The notes: a model not told the origin generated them from the sequence alone. A DNA stretch of 31,179 nucleotides from Chara braunii (GCA_003427395.1 BFEA01000618.1:735682-766860); one strand, 5' to 3'; shown: positions 19,316-29,330, numbered from the stretch's first letter. Numbers and translations are program-made.

Positions 19316-20137
19316 TCAAGCCGGGGCGAGGGCGAAGTTGACGATCTGAAGGTGGAACATGGATGCGGGTGCGACGTGGAGCCAAGATACCGGCTTGCCT
19401 TGCATCTTGTGTTCGTAGCGTGCTAGAACATCCAAAGCTGTTGCTTGCAGTTCCGCACGGGTTAACCAACGGTCAACTTTGTGAGTGCAGTACGCAAAGT
19501 GTACCAAGTACTCGGTTGGCCTGTTGCCGTAGCGTCGTTGGGAGATGATGTCGCCAACCTCTTGAAAACCATCCATAGAGGGTCGGTCTTGAGGTCGTCG
19601 ACTGGGAAAATCGTCATGTTCCACTGGCATGTAAAGAGCCAACTTGGAGCAATGAAAGACCGGGTAGACGGGCAAGTGGGGGGGCACCTGAATGGTGAAA
19701 GAAGGTCCTTCGAGTGCATCCCCAGCGGGTGCCACGATCGGCCAAGGCCCCATCCATTTCGGGAGGAGCTTGTGAGAGATGTCTTGTTCAAGGCTGAATT
19801 CCGCGGCGGAAACCCAAACGAGATCGCCAGTGCGGAATGGGCAAGGAAGACGCTGGCGATTGGCCTGTTTGCTCATGCGTTGTTGCGTCTTGGCCATCTG
19901 GTCGCGTGCCTTGACAAGTAGCTCTTGCATCCAACGCAAGAAAAAAAAATGGTCGTCGCTCTCGGCCGTTCGTGGAATGATTGTGTCCAACGGTAAAGTC
20001 ACCGGCGAGCCGTGCTCGAACTCTAAGGGCGACATCCCGATAGCCGGGTGGATGGACGAGTTTTATGCCAACTCGACATCCGGCAGCCGCTCAACCCAAT
20101 CCTTTTGGTCGGGACAGATAAGAGTGCGAAGGAGAAC
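19316..20137 (-). pseudogene. pol: integrase C-terminal region and chromodomain
   Basis: Same frame as the RNase H/integrase part but separated from it by TAA stops at 20140-20138 and 20065-20063; the second sits where relatives read ELAYNSS. The open 20035-19316 part has 239 codons. MSPLEFEHG is at residues 1-9, and FRTGDLVWV (67-75) and KLLPKWMGPWPI (89-100) form the GPY/F-type integrase module. A chromodomain-like segment lies at about 157-200 (FQEVGDIISQRRYG, TEYLVHF, RWLTRAEL). In chromoviruses this domain steers integration to chromatin marks. The protein ends LQIVNFALAPA at 19316. Confidence 0.88.
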
Positions 20138-21442
20138 TTATGTGGTCTGATGCGCCCTCTCCGTTTGGCTATCGGTTTGGGGGTGGTGAGCCGAACTTGG
20201 CTTGAGAGATGAGCCCCATCGTTTGATGAGCGCCAACCAAAAATCGGACATGAACCGAGTGTCCCGGTAGAAGAGGAATTCCTTGGGATTACTCTTGGTT
20301 CGAATCCAACTGGCGTAAAGAACCTCGGCCAACTTCGGTGCCTTGGCATGATAGCGGCAAGGCAAAAACATGGCGAACTTGGTAAGTCGGTCGACCACCG
20401 TGAGAATCCCATCCACTTCGGTCTTGTGCTTGGGGAACGCGCCAATAATGTCCATGGCAATCACTTCCCTTCGCCACAAAGGGACCGGTAATGGTCGCAA
20501 CTCGCCGTACGGACAATGGTTGCGGGATTTGCAGCGTCGGCAAACCTCGCATGACTCACAATAGCGTGTGACGTCGCCGAGAAGGCCGGACCACCAAAAT
20601 TGCTCGCGAAGTCGGCCAATCGTGCGATTGACTCCAAAGTGTCCGGTGGCAGGAGCATCGTGGAACCCGCCAAGAAGCCATGTATGCAAGTGAGGGTCAC
20701 TCGGTACGCAAAAAAGGTCTTTCCCCCGTGTGTGGAGTCTGTGGACAAGCAAGTACCCCTCTTGGATCCGGTAGTGAGAAGGCGTCGGATTAAGAGAGGA
20801 GCAATTCGCGTACTTGTCGCAAAACTCGGGGTCGGCTTGGTAGCCGCGGATGAAGTTGTCCCACAGGTCGTCGCCGATCTCGAAGGTCAAGTAGACTGCG
20901 GTACAATGATCCGGACGCCGTGAAAGAGCATCCGCAAAACGGTTCGACTTCCAAGGAATGTGATCGGGAAAGAAGTCGAAATGGTCGATGAAAGCCATCC
21001 AACGGGCGATGGTGCTATTGACGGTGTCTTGGGTCTTGTAGAAGACCAACGGATTGTTGTCCGTCAACCACCGGAATCGACTTCGACCAAGGAGGAAGTG
21101 TCGCCACCGCTTGAGCGTGTCGACGAAGGCGAGGAACTCCTTCTTGCGTGCATCATCAATGAAGTGCACAATGGGCACTTTCTTGCTGAAGTACTCGACC
21201 GGTTGCCAGTCCACGCCATCGTGTTGCTCGAGGACGGCACCAATGCCATAGCCGGACGCATCCGTAGTGACACACGTTGGCAATAGCGGGTCGTATATGC
21301 GCAAAACCTCATTCCCGCGCATCCTCCCGGAAGTCAAACAGTTGATCCTCATATTGAAGCTTGGACAAGGGGGCTGCAATCTTCGAGTATCCCTTGATAA
21401 AACGTTGGTAGTAACCGGCAAGGCCAAGGAACGAACGAACAT
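20138..21442 (-). pseudogene. pol: RNase H and integrase
   Basis: A 434-codon frame whose first ~40 codons overlap the RT frame out of phase. RNase H residues are D61 (TTDASGYGIGAVLEQ), E102 (KKEFLAF), D128 (LTDNNPL) and D171 (FADALSRR). The integrase zinc finger is H261, H268, C295 and C298 (HDAPATGH, CESC). The catalytic core shows D331 (AMDIIG) and E428 (TERAH). The middle Asp expected at 392, 35 residues before the Glu, is Tyr (FLFYRDTRF where relatives have SDRDTRF). The frame ends at a TAA inside the core's last helix. It would remove RNA from hybrids and insert the cDNA, but this copy cannot. Confidence 0.92.
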
Positions 21443-23303
21443 CCGTGACGTTCCGCGGCTCTAGCCACTCTTGGATACCTTGAATTTTGTCCGAAAACGG
21501 ACTGATGCGCTCCCGTGTGACAAAATGGCCCAAGTGTTTCAGCTCTTGCCGGACAAATTCGCACTTGTCGCGGTTGGCCTTGTACTTGGCGCGGCGGAGC
21601 GTCTCCAACACTCGTCGAAGATGCCCAAGATGATCCTCCAATGCCCGACTATAGACGAGAATATCATCTAAGTAGACCAGCACGAGCCGGTCCAACATTG
21701 TGCGAAACTCATTGGTCATTGCCGCTTGAAAGGTCGTTGGGGCGTTGGTGAGGCCAAAAGGCATGACCACCCACTCAAAATGCCCATACCACGTCTTGAA
21801 CACAGATTTGTAGCGATCGTTCAGTCGGATCGAGATTTGATAATATCCCGACTTAAAATCCAACTTAGAAAAATACTTTGCGTTGCCCAATCGCTCAAGA
21901 AAATCGTCGATACGAGGAAGAGGCCCCACATTCTTGACGGTTTGCGCGTTGAGCTTACGGTAGTCGATGCACAATCGTAGATCCTTGTTCTTCTTCCGTA
22001 CGAAGAGAACTGGCGCTCCGTATGGAGAGCTACTAGGGCAGATCCAGTCGTTGTCCAACAAGTCATCGAGTTGCGAGCGGAGGACTGTAAACACCTCCTC
22101 GCTCATGCGATAAATGCAACCTTTCGGCGGCACGACACCGGCCTCAAGAATGATCTCGTGAGAGATCGGCTGATCCGGCACCACACCAGAAGGTGACTCG
22201 AAGATGTCGACGAACTCGTCAAGCAACCGCACCACACGGGGGTCCGAAGACAAGTTCGTGGGTGAAGAGTCGGCTACCTTGACGGTCCGTAGGAAACATA
22301 GGTCGATTTCGTCGGGCTGCTCGTCTTCACAAGTAGTCCGGAATGATTTGGTCGTCACCAACTGGCACCGAATCAAAGGGTGCGGAAGAGGAATAGTACA
22401 CGGTACTTCGGCGCTGAAAGCGTCGCGAACAGTAAGAGTCCGCCGGTGGAAGTTGACCATGTGATCCGCACTTGCAAGCCAAGGCATTCCCAAAATAATG
22501 TTGAAGTCTGTGTCCAAAATGTCGAACGCCACCGGTTCGTCTGCATGAGGTGTGAAATACACCAGTACGGCCTCGATGTAGCGGTCGATAAGTTGTTGCG
22601 TCCTTCCGTCTGCCAACTTGATCGCTGTCAGGTTTTCCTTCCTCCGAACTTGTGCTCCAAGGCCAGCCCTTTGCATAAAGGCTTGGCTCATAAAATTGCG
22701 AGATGCATCGCTATCCAACAAAGCAATGCAGGACGTTTGCCCAACTTGGATGCGGACATAGAGGAGCGGCGTGTTGTTGTCGTACCGCTGAGTGCGAAAC
22801 TCGTGGGCCACCTTGGTAACATACGCAAGGATGTCCCCCACCGCGACTTCGTCATCCGTTGGCGAAGTTGGTGGTGCATAGAAGGATAAGTACGTGTGAA
22901 GATGAGCGCATAATGTTGCGCATTGAGGTCCCGACAAGTGGCCCGTGGACGGGAGAGAAAGCCATGCGAAATCCTTGGACGTGAGCGGGTCCAATACCTC
23001 TATGTTGAACTCGCGCCCCGAAACCCGTGAAGAACCACTTGAAGACGATAAATTACCGTTGTCGGACGGAGAAGATGCCGCACACACGTCTTGTCCTTGA
23101 GCATGAGTACCCAGCGTAGGAACGAGTCGGGCAGCATAATCCTGAAAAGAATAGAGAAGAGGAGGACAATCGACTTCCGCATGTGCCTCGGAACGAAGGG
23201 CGGTCACCCGCGACGTGAACGGTTCCAAAGGCGTCAAGAGTGTCTTCGACTTACTCTCGACAGTGCTCAGTTTCCCGATTTGCCTTTGCCTTTCGACGGG
23301 CAA
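21309..23303 (-). pseudogene. pol: protease and reverse transcriptase
   Basis: A 664-codon frame with no suitable ATG; it lies in the -1 frame relative to gag and overlaps its end by 37 nt, which fits expression by frameshifting. Protease sits around residues 182-282: ALLDSDASRNF has the active Asp at 197, with the usual Gly two residues on replaced by Asp (DSG to DSD), and IILGMPWL follows. RT runs from about 400 to 640: LRLCIDYRKLN, FSKLDFKSGYYQI, VMPFGLTNAPTTF, VLVYLDDILVYS (catalytic YLDD 544-547), then FLGLAGYYQRFI. RT is uninterrupted. The frame ends at 21309, where a small insertion or deletion throws the RNase H part into another frame. Confidence 0.95.
23233..23276 (-). promoter_or_regulatory. 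Probable -1 ribosomal frameshift signal between gag and pol
   Basis: Minus-strand heptamer GGGAAAC (23276-23270) is phased X XXY YYZ in the gag frame (TCG GGA AAC) and is directly followed by the gag stop TGA (23269-23267). After the 8-nt spacer TGAGCACT, GTCGAGAGT (23261-23253) can pair with ACTCTTGAC (23241-23233): eight Watson-Crick pairs and one G-U, around an 11-nt loop. Slipping back one base gives GGG AAA CTG, exactly the pol frame. Frame, heptamer, spacer and stem all agree; activity is untested. Confidence 0.82.
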
Positions 23304-24769
23304 CCCATTGTCTCGTGGAGATCGCTGTTACACCATAGACAATAACGGAATATTGTGCGTACCTTGTATGCCGTTTCAGAGAGACCGTAGAGGGACCATG
23401 GGGTTGGAGCTGCTATGACGAGTCTGGGGCTAGATGCGGTGTTTGTCTTCGCCTTGCCGCGTCCTCGGCCTTTGCCGAGGCGGCCACCTTCACGGGCGGC
23501 TGCGAGTCTGTCCCCTTCATTGGCAGACACGGCCCCACTAGTTTGGTCGATTGGCGTTGCCACCGCGACCACGACCACTTTCGGTCGATGATGATCTCTG
23601 CTCAGGCCTGTCGCAGACGAACGGTGAAGGTTCTTAGCCTCCTTGTTCGTGACAATAATCTGCGCGGCTTTGTCGAAGAGCTCCGCCGGTGTCGTCAGGG
23701 TGTCCTCGATGTGAGCCAACGCATTGCCCAACGCCGGACACGACCTCGAGATGAAGTAGTGTTTGATGGCTTTGAAGCCCATTTGAATGTTTGGGACGGA
23801 TGTCAAGCGTTGGTACTCGACAATCAAGTCAACACTCGGCAGAGTGCCTTGTTCGAAGACCATCAGCTTGTGCATTGCCTTGATCTTCGGCGGGTCTACT
23901 TGGAACTGCTTATGCCACGCCGCCTTTAGATCATCCCAGCTGATCGTGGTATGCAAGTCGACAGCCACCACTCCGTACTTGGACAGGAGATTGTCCAGCC
24001 ATGCTTGGCACGCGCCCCCCGAGCGGGAGTATAAGTACGTGTGATGCTTGTGCTCGCTGACGTAGTGTAGCTGCAACTTGAGTCCGAACTTGTGGAACCA
24101 GAGAATCGGGTCCGTCTTCGTCGAATCGCAGAAGATCTTCTGATCATCGAACTTTGGAGTTGTCTCGCGCGGTCCCGAGCTCGAGTGGGTGGCAGCAATA
24201 CAGATCCGCTGCTCCAACTGTTGCGTTGCGGTTTGCTGTAACTGCACGCCATCCTTGAGGGATCCGACATCAATCTCCAATGCCTCGAGGCTATCGGAGG
24301 TGTTGGAAGAGCTGGCATCGGGGGCGACGACGGGTCGCTGCTCCAGCTGCCGGAGGCGGCTGTAAACTTGAGCCAACGCGTCGTCGAGGCTGTGGATATC
24401 CTCCTGCTGTGTAATGCATGTTGCCAGGAGGTCCATGAGATGGGAGAGGAGTAGAGCGGCCTTGTTTTCACTCTCTTCCATCTTGCCATTCTCGGCCTCG
24501 GCCCGCCAGTCCGCTGCCATTGTGAGTAAAGCTCGCTCTCCGCTGAATATCTTCTCGCATCGTTGAATTCGTTCTTCATCGGCAGCCTTTGCTGTTGCCT
24601 CGTCGTGTTGGCACTACTGTTCGATTGCCAACAGACGCGTCGTCTCGGCGTCCTCTGCCTTCTTCTTTGTTGCGGCTGCTACTACATCTGACCGTTGCTT
24701 GGCTTCGGTAATCAGAAGCAGCATCCGGGTCTGATAGGCCTCGTCCGTTTCCCCGGACTTCTGGTCCAT
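23267..24769 (-). pseudogene. gag (capsid/nucleocapsid), one internal stop
   Basis: The ATG at 24769 (MDQKSGETDEAYQTRMLLLI) starts a 500-codon frame; codon 52 is TAG (24616-24614), following a CAG, so a CAG-to-TAG change is likely. Downstream, an in-frame ATG at 24520 gives a 417-residue product. An N-terminal Glu/Lys/Ala-rich helical region is followed by a retrotransposon gag domain (ILWFHKFGLKLQLHYV, ACQAWLDNLL, WDDLKAAWHKQF). Near the end is a CCHC zinc knuckle, C-x2-C-x4-H-x4-C (CLWCNSDLHETMGC, 23341-23300), which binds RNA in this family. It ends SKGKGKSGN and a TGA that is part of the frameshift signal. Gag would form the particle. Confidence 0.88.
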
Positions 24770-25583
24770 GACGGCTGTTTGCGAGCACGTGAGCCTAGAC
24801 CAGGCTGGGGGTCTACTGACGTGGCACTGCCTGCTGCTGAAGTGGCCTGCTGACGTGGCAACTCACCAATGCCGCCGCAGGGGGTACCCGGAGACAGATA
24901 GAGAAGATAAGACTAGAGGGGGCAACAACATAGGTGGGGAGGGTGGGTGGGAAAAATCGTCCAGATAAGGAGCCACTAATCAGAAAAGAAAAGTTTGAAC
25001 TTTGCAAAAAAAGTTGAAAAAAGAAAAAATACTCGTTTGCAAGTTCAATGGGTCTCCCAAATCCCCCTGAAGTGCAAAATTACCAATGAGAAAAACATTT
25101 GAACTTCCAGACTGCAAATGATTAACCGATGAGAATTTCGAAAAATAAAAGGAAGAAAAAAAATATTCGGAATTACTCAGATGAGAGTACGCGCAGTTGG
25201 AGAATGATAACTGCAGAAGGGATTTCCCGCACCGTTTTAAAAAAAAAACGAATTTCGGAAAAAAAAAAATATTCCGGTTTTTCCAACTAATAACTTGCAG
25301 CAGGAAATCGAACTTTTCGAAAAGAAAGATATTTCGGATTTTCAACAATGAAATTTTTAATTTTCAGAAGAAAAACAGAAATGGAAATTTCAGATGTTGC
25401 GCTATTGCGATTTTCCACAACAGAAATAGCGAAAAAAAACCAAAAAAAAATAAATCGATTTTCGGCAGTGAGGTCAAAATCGTGATTTTGGGGGCTAACT
25501 AGTGTGCTCTAATCAATCAGTCAAGACTAATCAGCTACCTAGTCCCCGCACACGTGTCAGATCAGGTTGTCCTGATTCACGTG
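24770..25583 (-). other. Retrotransposon untranslated leader, AT-rich
   Basis: This is the ~0.8-kb stretch between primer site and gag start. 24980-25460 is very A-rich on the plus strand, with long A-tracts and degenerate recurring blocks such as AATATTCGGAATT, AATATTCCGGTTTT and GATATTTCGGATTTTC. A 122-codon minus frame (25348-24980) reads through these blocks but starts at a non-ATG codon and is low complexity, so it is not listed as a gene. Packaging or translation signals would lie here; none can be pinpointed. Confidence 0.7.
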
Positions 25584-25600
25584 CGGTGCTCCGATACCAA
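25584..25600 (-). promoter_or_regulatory. Primer binding site
   Basis: One base after the 5' LTR end, the minus strand reads TTGGTATCGGAGCACCG. Apart from A to G at one position and the leading T, it resembles TGGTATCAGAGC, the initiator-Met tRNA complement used by many plant LTR elements. It would prime minus-strand DNA synthesis. Confidence 0.85.
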
Positions 25601-25601
25601 C

Positions 25602-26919
25602 TGTTACATGCCCAGTTGGGCGATGTACATATAAACCGAGGATCCGCAATGTGATAAAAAGGACTGAAATGGACAATGCAGTGCAAGTAGAATCTCAACA
25701 AGCAGTGTACATTCAGATACATCCAAAAACGGTGCCTTGTAGCGCAGGGAAGACTTAGATACAAGTCCTGACATGACCGGGACTGACCTCTATCACGTAG
25801 TACAAGATAACGTAGCAGAATGCTAGAATATCAATGACTAGCCCAATCAATGTTGCAACGCAGACCAAACATGCATCATTCTCATCACAAGGTGTGAAGG
25901 GAGCCTGGCGCTATACACAGGAAGAAGGCACCAGGTCCAGATTATGCACATACGAAAGAGGAGGGAAACAGACGAAGAAGGAGGGGTGAAGATGGGAATG
26001 TTGTCAACACCAAATCTTCGTTACAAGTCCCAGATAACCCCTCGTCAACTGTCTGAAGTCCAATGTCGAGTCTAGATCCAAATGTCACCAAGCTCTCTCT
26101 TTCTCTCTTGTAGTCTGCTGATGCAGTGAAGTCAGATAGTGAGAGGTTGAGAAGGGGATGGCAGACTGAGAAGAGGGAGAAGAAGAACTCTCTCTCTCTC
26201 ATATGCCAGGTACTAACCTGTGAAGATGGCGTTGTGTTGCAGGTACCTCGAAGACGAAGCTGGACCGATGGCGCTGCAAGTAAGCCCTCATGGCCTCCAC
26301 CCAATCTCTCTCTCTTTAGTACTACTCTAGCTCCTACGGCGCCCAGCGCTGAAGACTACTGCTAACTCTACTAGCGCCCAGCGGTGAAGACTACTGCTAG
26401 CGCTACTACTACTCCTGCAGGCCTCCTCCAGAGTGCTGCTGCCGAATCCTGAAGACTACCTCCTGCCTCCTGAACTGCACGTGAAGTGTCTGGGAAGTAC
26501 CTAGGAACTACCTGCAGCCTGCAGGGCGGGCCAGTCTTATATAGTGCTGGTCCGTCCAGGAGGTTGCTCTTGCCAATGCCAAAACGTGCCAGACCCTGGG
26601 GTTGAAGCTCAAACAAAGGTTGTCTTGAAAATAGGCCAAAAATGGCCTGAGCTAAAACCCTGGTGTGGTGCCTGAGTTTCAGGGCAGGTCGGTCTTATGA
26701 AGGCCTGAAAATGGCCCTCAGTTTCAGGCTGAAAACACTTAGGGCCGGAAAGGCCCTGATTTAGCCTGAAACGACACAGAGCCTGTAGGCCCTTGTTTTC
26801 AGGCTTCCAGGCTGAAACGAGACGGGGTCTGTAGGCCCTTGTTTTCAGGATTTTGGCCTGAAAACGTCACGGGCCTTAAAGGGGGGCCGTGCAGCCTGTT
26901 GCAGGCGCAGCATGTAACA
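25602..26919 (-). repeat. 5' LTR, complete (1318 bp)
   Basis: Bounded on the minus strand by TGTTACATG at the start (26919) and CATGTAACA at the end (25602), the classic TG...CA inverted ends, here extended to 9 bp. It contains the 46-bp repeats, a TATA box at 26544-26536, GAAGACTACTGCTA-type short repeats near 26350-26400 and a CT-rich stretch near 26195. The next base inward leads into the primer site. The outer flank at 26920 is LINE-derived. Confidence 0.93.
26536..26544 (-). promoter_or_regulatory. TATA box of the 5' LTR
   Basis: The minus strand reads CTATATAAG. Orientation matches element transcription, and the R region would begin roughly 30 nt lower. Confidence 0.65.
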
Positions 26920-27065
26920 CCATCGTGACAACAGGGCCCCAATTTGATAAGGTGGATCAAGAATTGAGTCCCAAATTGAGGGGTCAAGTAGAGAGACGGC
27001 TCTTTGGTACCACAAGGTCGAAAAGATGGAGTTGTTGATGACCAAGGAGCATTCAAATAGCTAAC
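26920..27065 (-). pseudogene. LINE ORF2 fragment D (RT thumb start)
   Basis: The minus frame from about 27062 reads LVINNSIFSTLWYQRAVSLL, matching the thumb start of copies A, B and C (INNVVLATLSYKSVLWPL and so on). It runs into the 5' LTR boundary at 26919, so either the LTR element inserted into this LINE or a deletion joined them. Homology fades after about 30 residues. Confidence 0.65.
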
Positions 27066-27229
27066 TGGAATTGCGTCCAGAGCTTTTGTGGAAAGCTCGT
27101 CCTAGAGCATGAAGCTATGTACTGCTTTCTTCGATCAGTCCTATCCGTAAGCAAGTTTATTGGCTATCGCTTTCCTCTTTCCTCTCCCTTTTTTTTTTTC
27201 TTTTTTTTCTTTCTTTGTAGTGTTGGTAA

Positions 27230-27387
27230 AAGCAGTAGCTCCACCCAAGAGCCTAACCTAGTGGGTACACCCATGAAATGTTGAAATACAGACCTGTGTT
27301 CGAATCCAGATGATGGAACTTGACGAGTAAAACCAACTAATGAAATGTCTTGGGCAGGTCAGCTCAATGATAATATCTGAAGGTCGT

Positions 27388-27430
<43 letters not shown>

Positions 27431-27440
27431 CAGTAGCTCC
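27230..27440 (+). mobile_element. tRNA-derived SINE with poly(T) tail and 13-bp target duplication
   Basis: The body at 27243-27427 is flanked by identical AAGCAGTAGCTCC at 27230-27242 and 27428-27440. Inside are an RNA polymerase III A box (TAACCTAGTGGGTA, 27254-27267) and B box (TGTTCGAATCC, 27297-27307), spaced as in tRNAs. The 3' end is 36 uninterrupted T (27392-27427). It has no coding capacity and would depend on LINE machinery. It is not a functional tRNA: the arms do not fold into a cloverleaf. The plus orientation is set by the Pol III boxes and the tail abutting the right duplication. Confidence 0.85.
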
Positions 27441-27477
27441 GTCACAATTTTGCAATGCTCACTTACAAAAACAAAAA

Positions 27478-29330
27478 GAAAAGACCAAGGGGGACAGGGT
27501 TCTATAAATTCAACTCCTCTCTGCTGCCCCTGCAACGGTTTAAAGACATGATCGATGAATTTTGGAAATACTGGCAAACCCGAAAACCGTCGTTAGGGGA
27601 CAGGATGGATTGGTTCAATGAAGGGCATTGAAGGCATGGCGCAACTCAGGAACAGGGCAAAGAAATTCTCCACACAACATGCGAGAGATCGCAGGGCTGT
27701 TCTTGATAGCCTGATGCATCAACTTGAGAGCTAGGATGAACAACTTATGGAGGATCCGCTGCACCACCCGACCTTTGAAAGCATGCAGCAAGCCCGGGAC
27801 CACCTCCAAGCCTACATAGAACAACAAGCCCACGCCTGGAGAATCCAAGCCAGAATCAAAAAGGAACACACGGATGGTACAATGGTCAGGACCTTCTTCA
27901 ACAAAGCAAAGGCCAGGGCTAGAGCAATGACAGTTTCGAGGTTGAAACACCCGTCGGATGAAAACGCCCCGATGGCCTCCAATGCCTACTCCATAATGGA
28001 CTATGCTTCCCAGTATTACCGAAATCTCTTCACATCGCAAACTCCCCAAAAGCACCCAGACGAGGTCTTACAGGCAAGGGAATCACTGTTGCAGACCATC
28101 CACTCGCGCCTCACCCCTGCACAAAAAGGGGAGCTAGACAAGGATTTGTCTCTCCATGAGATGTGGGAGGCCCTGAGGGAATGGAAGATGAAAAAACCCC
28201 TGGCATAGACTCTTTCCCCAAAGAATTCTGGGTGGAATTTTGGGACCTCTTTTGCGACGATCTGATGGAGTACGTGATAGCCGTGCAGAAGTAAGGATCG
28301 TTCGGGGGCATGATAGGGCAAGGAGTCACCACACTCCTTTACAAAAAAGGGGACAAGGAGAATATCAGAAACTATAGGTCGATTACTCTCCTCCCGGTCC
28401 CATATAAGCTGGTATCCAAGGCCCTCACTAACCCATTACTACCCATGATGAACATGTTGATTCATCCAGATTAATCGGGGTTTATGCCCAATCGGAACAT
28501 CCAAGATAACATTCTCCTCGTCAACGAGACCATTAAATACACCTGTCAACGCAGGGTCCGAGCGACGATCTTGTTTATCGACTTTGAGAAGGCGTACGAT
28601 CACGTTGACTGGGATTTCCTGGATATGTGCCTGAATAAAATGAATTTTGGCCTTCTGTCGTTGGGTGCAGCTCCTCCACAGGGCGGCGTCCACAAACATT
28701 ATGCTGAATGGACAACTGTCTCCACCGATCCACCTCCAAAGATCGGTAAGACAAGGGGATCCCATAGCACCATTACTCTTCGTAATCGTTATGGAGGCCC
28801 TCGCTTCACTTATCCGAGCACATCCTCACATCAGCAAAGTACCGATCCCAGAACTTCCTGAGCATCTCATCCCGGTCACATCATTGTTTGCAGACAACCT
28901 GACTCTGCTCATTAGGGCTGATGTGACCAGCCTGAGTGTCGTTACTCATGTAATACACGTCTTTTCGTTGGCTGCAGATATGAAAGTTAATTGGGGGTCC
29001 AAAACACAAGGATGGTGGCTACATCCCCAAGGACAGCCACCCCCCCCCGAACCAAATGTCGCATCGGCAGCTCGGGAAGAAGCAATACGAATACTGGGCG
29101 TGAGACTGACAGCCCTGGGGCCTCCGTCAGATCACGGTGATGCGCTGGTTAACATGACAATTGATCGCTTGGCCAAATGGGACGGACTGCACACATCCAT
29201 AGTGGGCCACGCGCTGGCAATCAACAATGCTGTGTTGGCGGCTATCTGGTACAAACTGGTGGTACGGTCGCTCAAACCTCCACAATACACTAGATTGAAA
29301 AGGGCACTAACGACCTACCTCTAGAAAAAT
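27478..29330 (+). pseudogene. LINE C ORF2: linker and RT
   Basis: Linker: MIDEFWKYWQTRKPSLGDRM (27546 on), then after a frame change LRNRAKKFSTQHARDRRAVL and the 27747-28208 frame (SIMDYASQYYRNLFTSQTPQ). RT: TLLYKKGDKENIRNYRSITL near 28340, MPNRNIQDNILLVNE at 28484, motif A FIDFEKAYDHVDW, then a frameshift near 28650. Motif B is SVRQGDPIAPLLF near 28745. Motif C is SLFADNLTLL, where the second catalytic Asp has become Asn. The frame ends LTTYL plus TAG near 29322. Confidence 0.88.

Larger units (their letters stand above)
18333..26919 (-). mobile_element. Ty3/Gypsy LTR retrotransposon with chromodomain (defective)
   Basis: In transcription order it has a 5' LTR (26919-25602), primer site, leader, gag, protease, RT, RNase H, integrase, chromodomain, polypurine tract and 3' LTR (19295-18333). 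RT before RNase H and integrase places it in Ty3/Gypsy (Metaviridae), and the chromodomain points to the chromovirus branch. The LTRs differ at only three positions in a 120-bp comparison (18781-18900 versus 26401-26520), so insertion is fairly recent. Defects are one stop in gag, a frameshift after RT, two stops in the integrase tail, a substituted catalytic Asp and a truncated 3' LTR. No target-site duplication can be seen because one edge is missing. Confidence 0.95.

Noticed and set aside
20023-20460. 145-codon minus frame overlapping the integrase
   Set aside because: It is an out-of-frame shadow of the RNase H/integrase frame and has no motifs of its own.
23091-24044. Plus-strand frames antisense to gag and pol (for example 23543-23929)
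   Set aside because: Antisense shadows of well-supported retrotransposon coding sequence; no independent protein features.
25602-25952. The unmatched 351 bp as a separate insertion in the 5' LTR
   Set aside because: It ends with CATGTAACA directly before the primer binding site, which is where an LTR must end, so it belongs to the LTR and the 3' copy is the truncated one.
27254-27307. A tRNA gene
   Set aside because: A and B boxes are present but there is no cloverleaf, and the stretch lies within a duplication-flanked body with a T tail, so it is a SINE.
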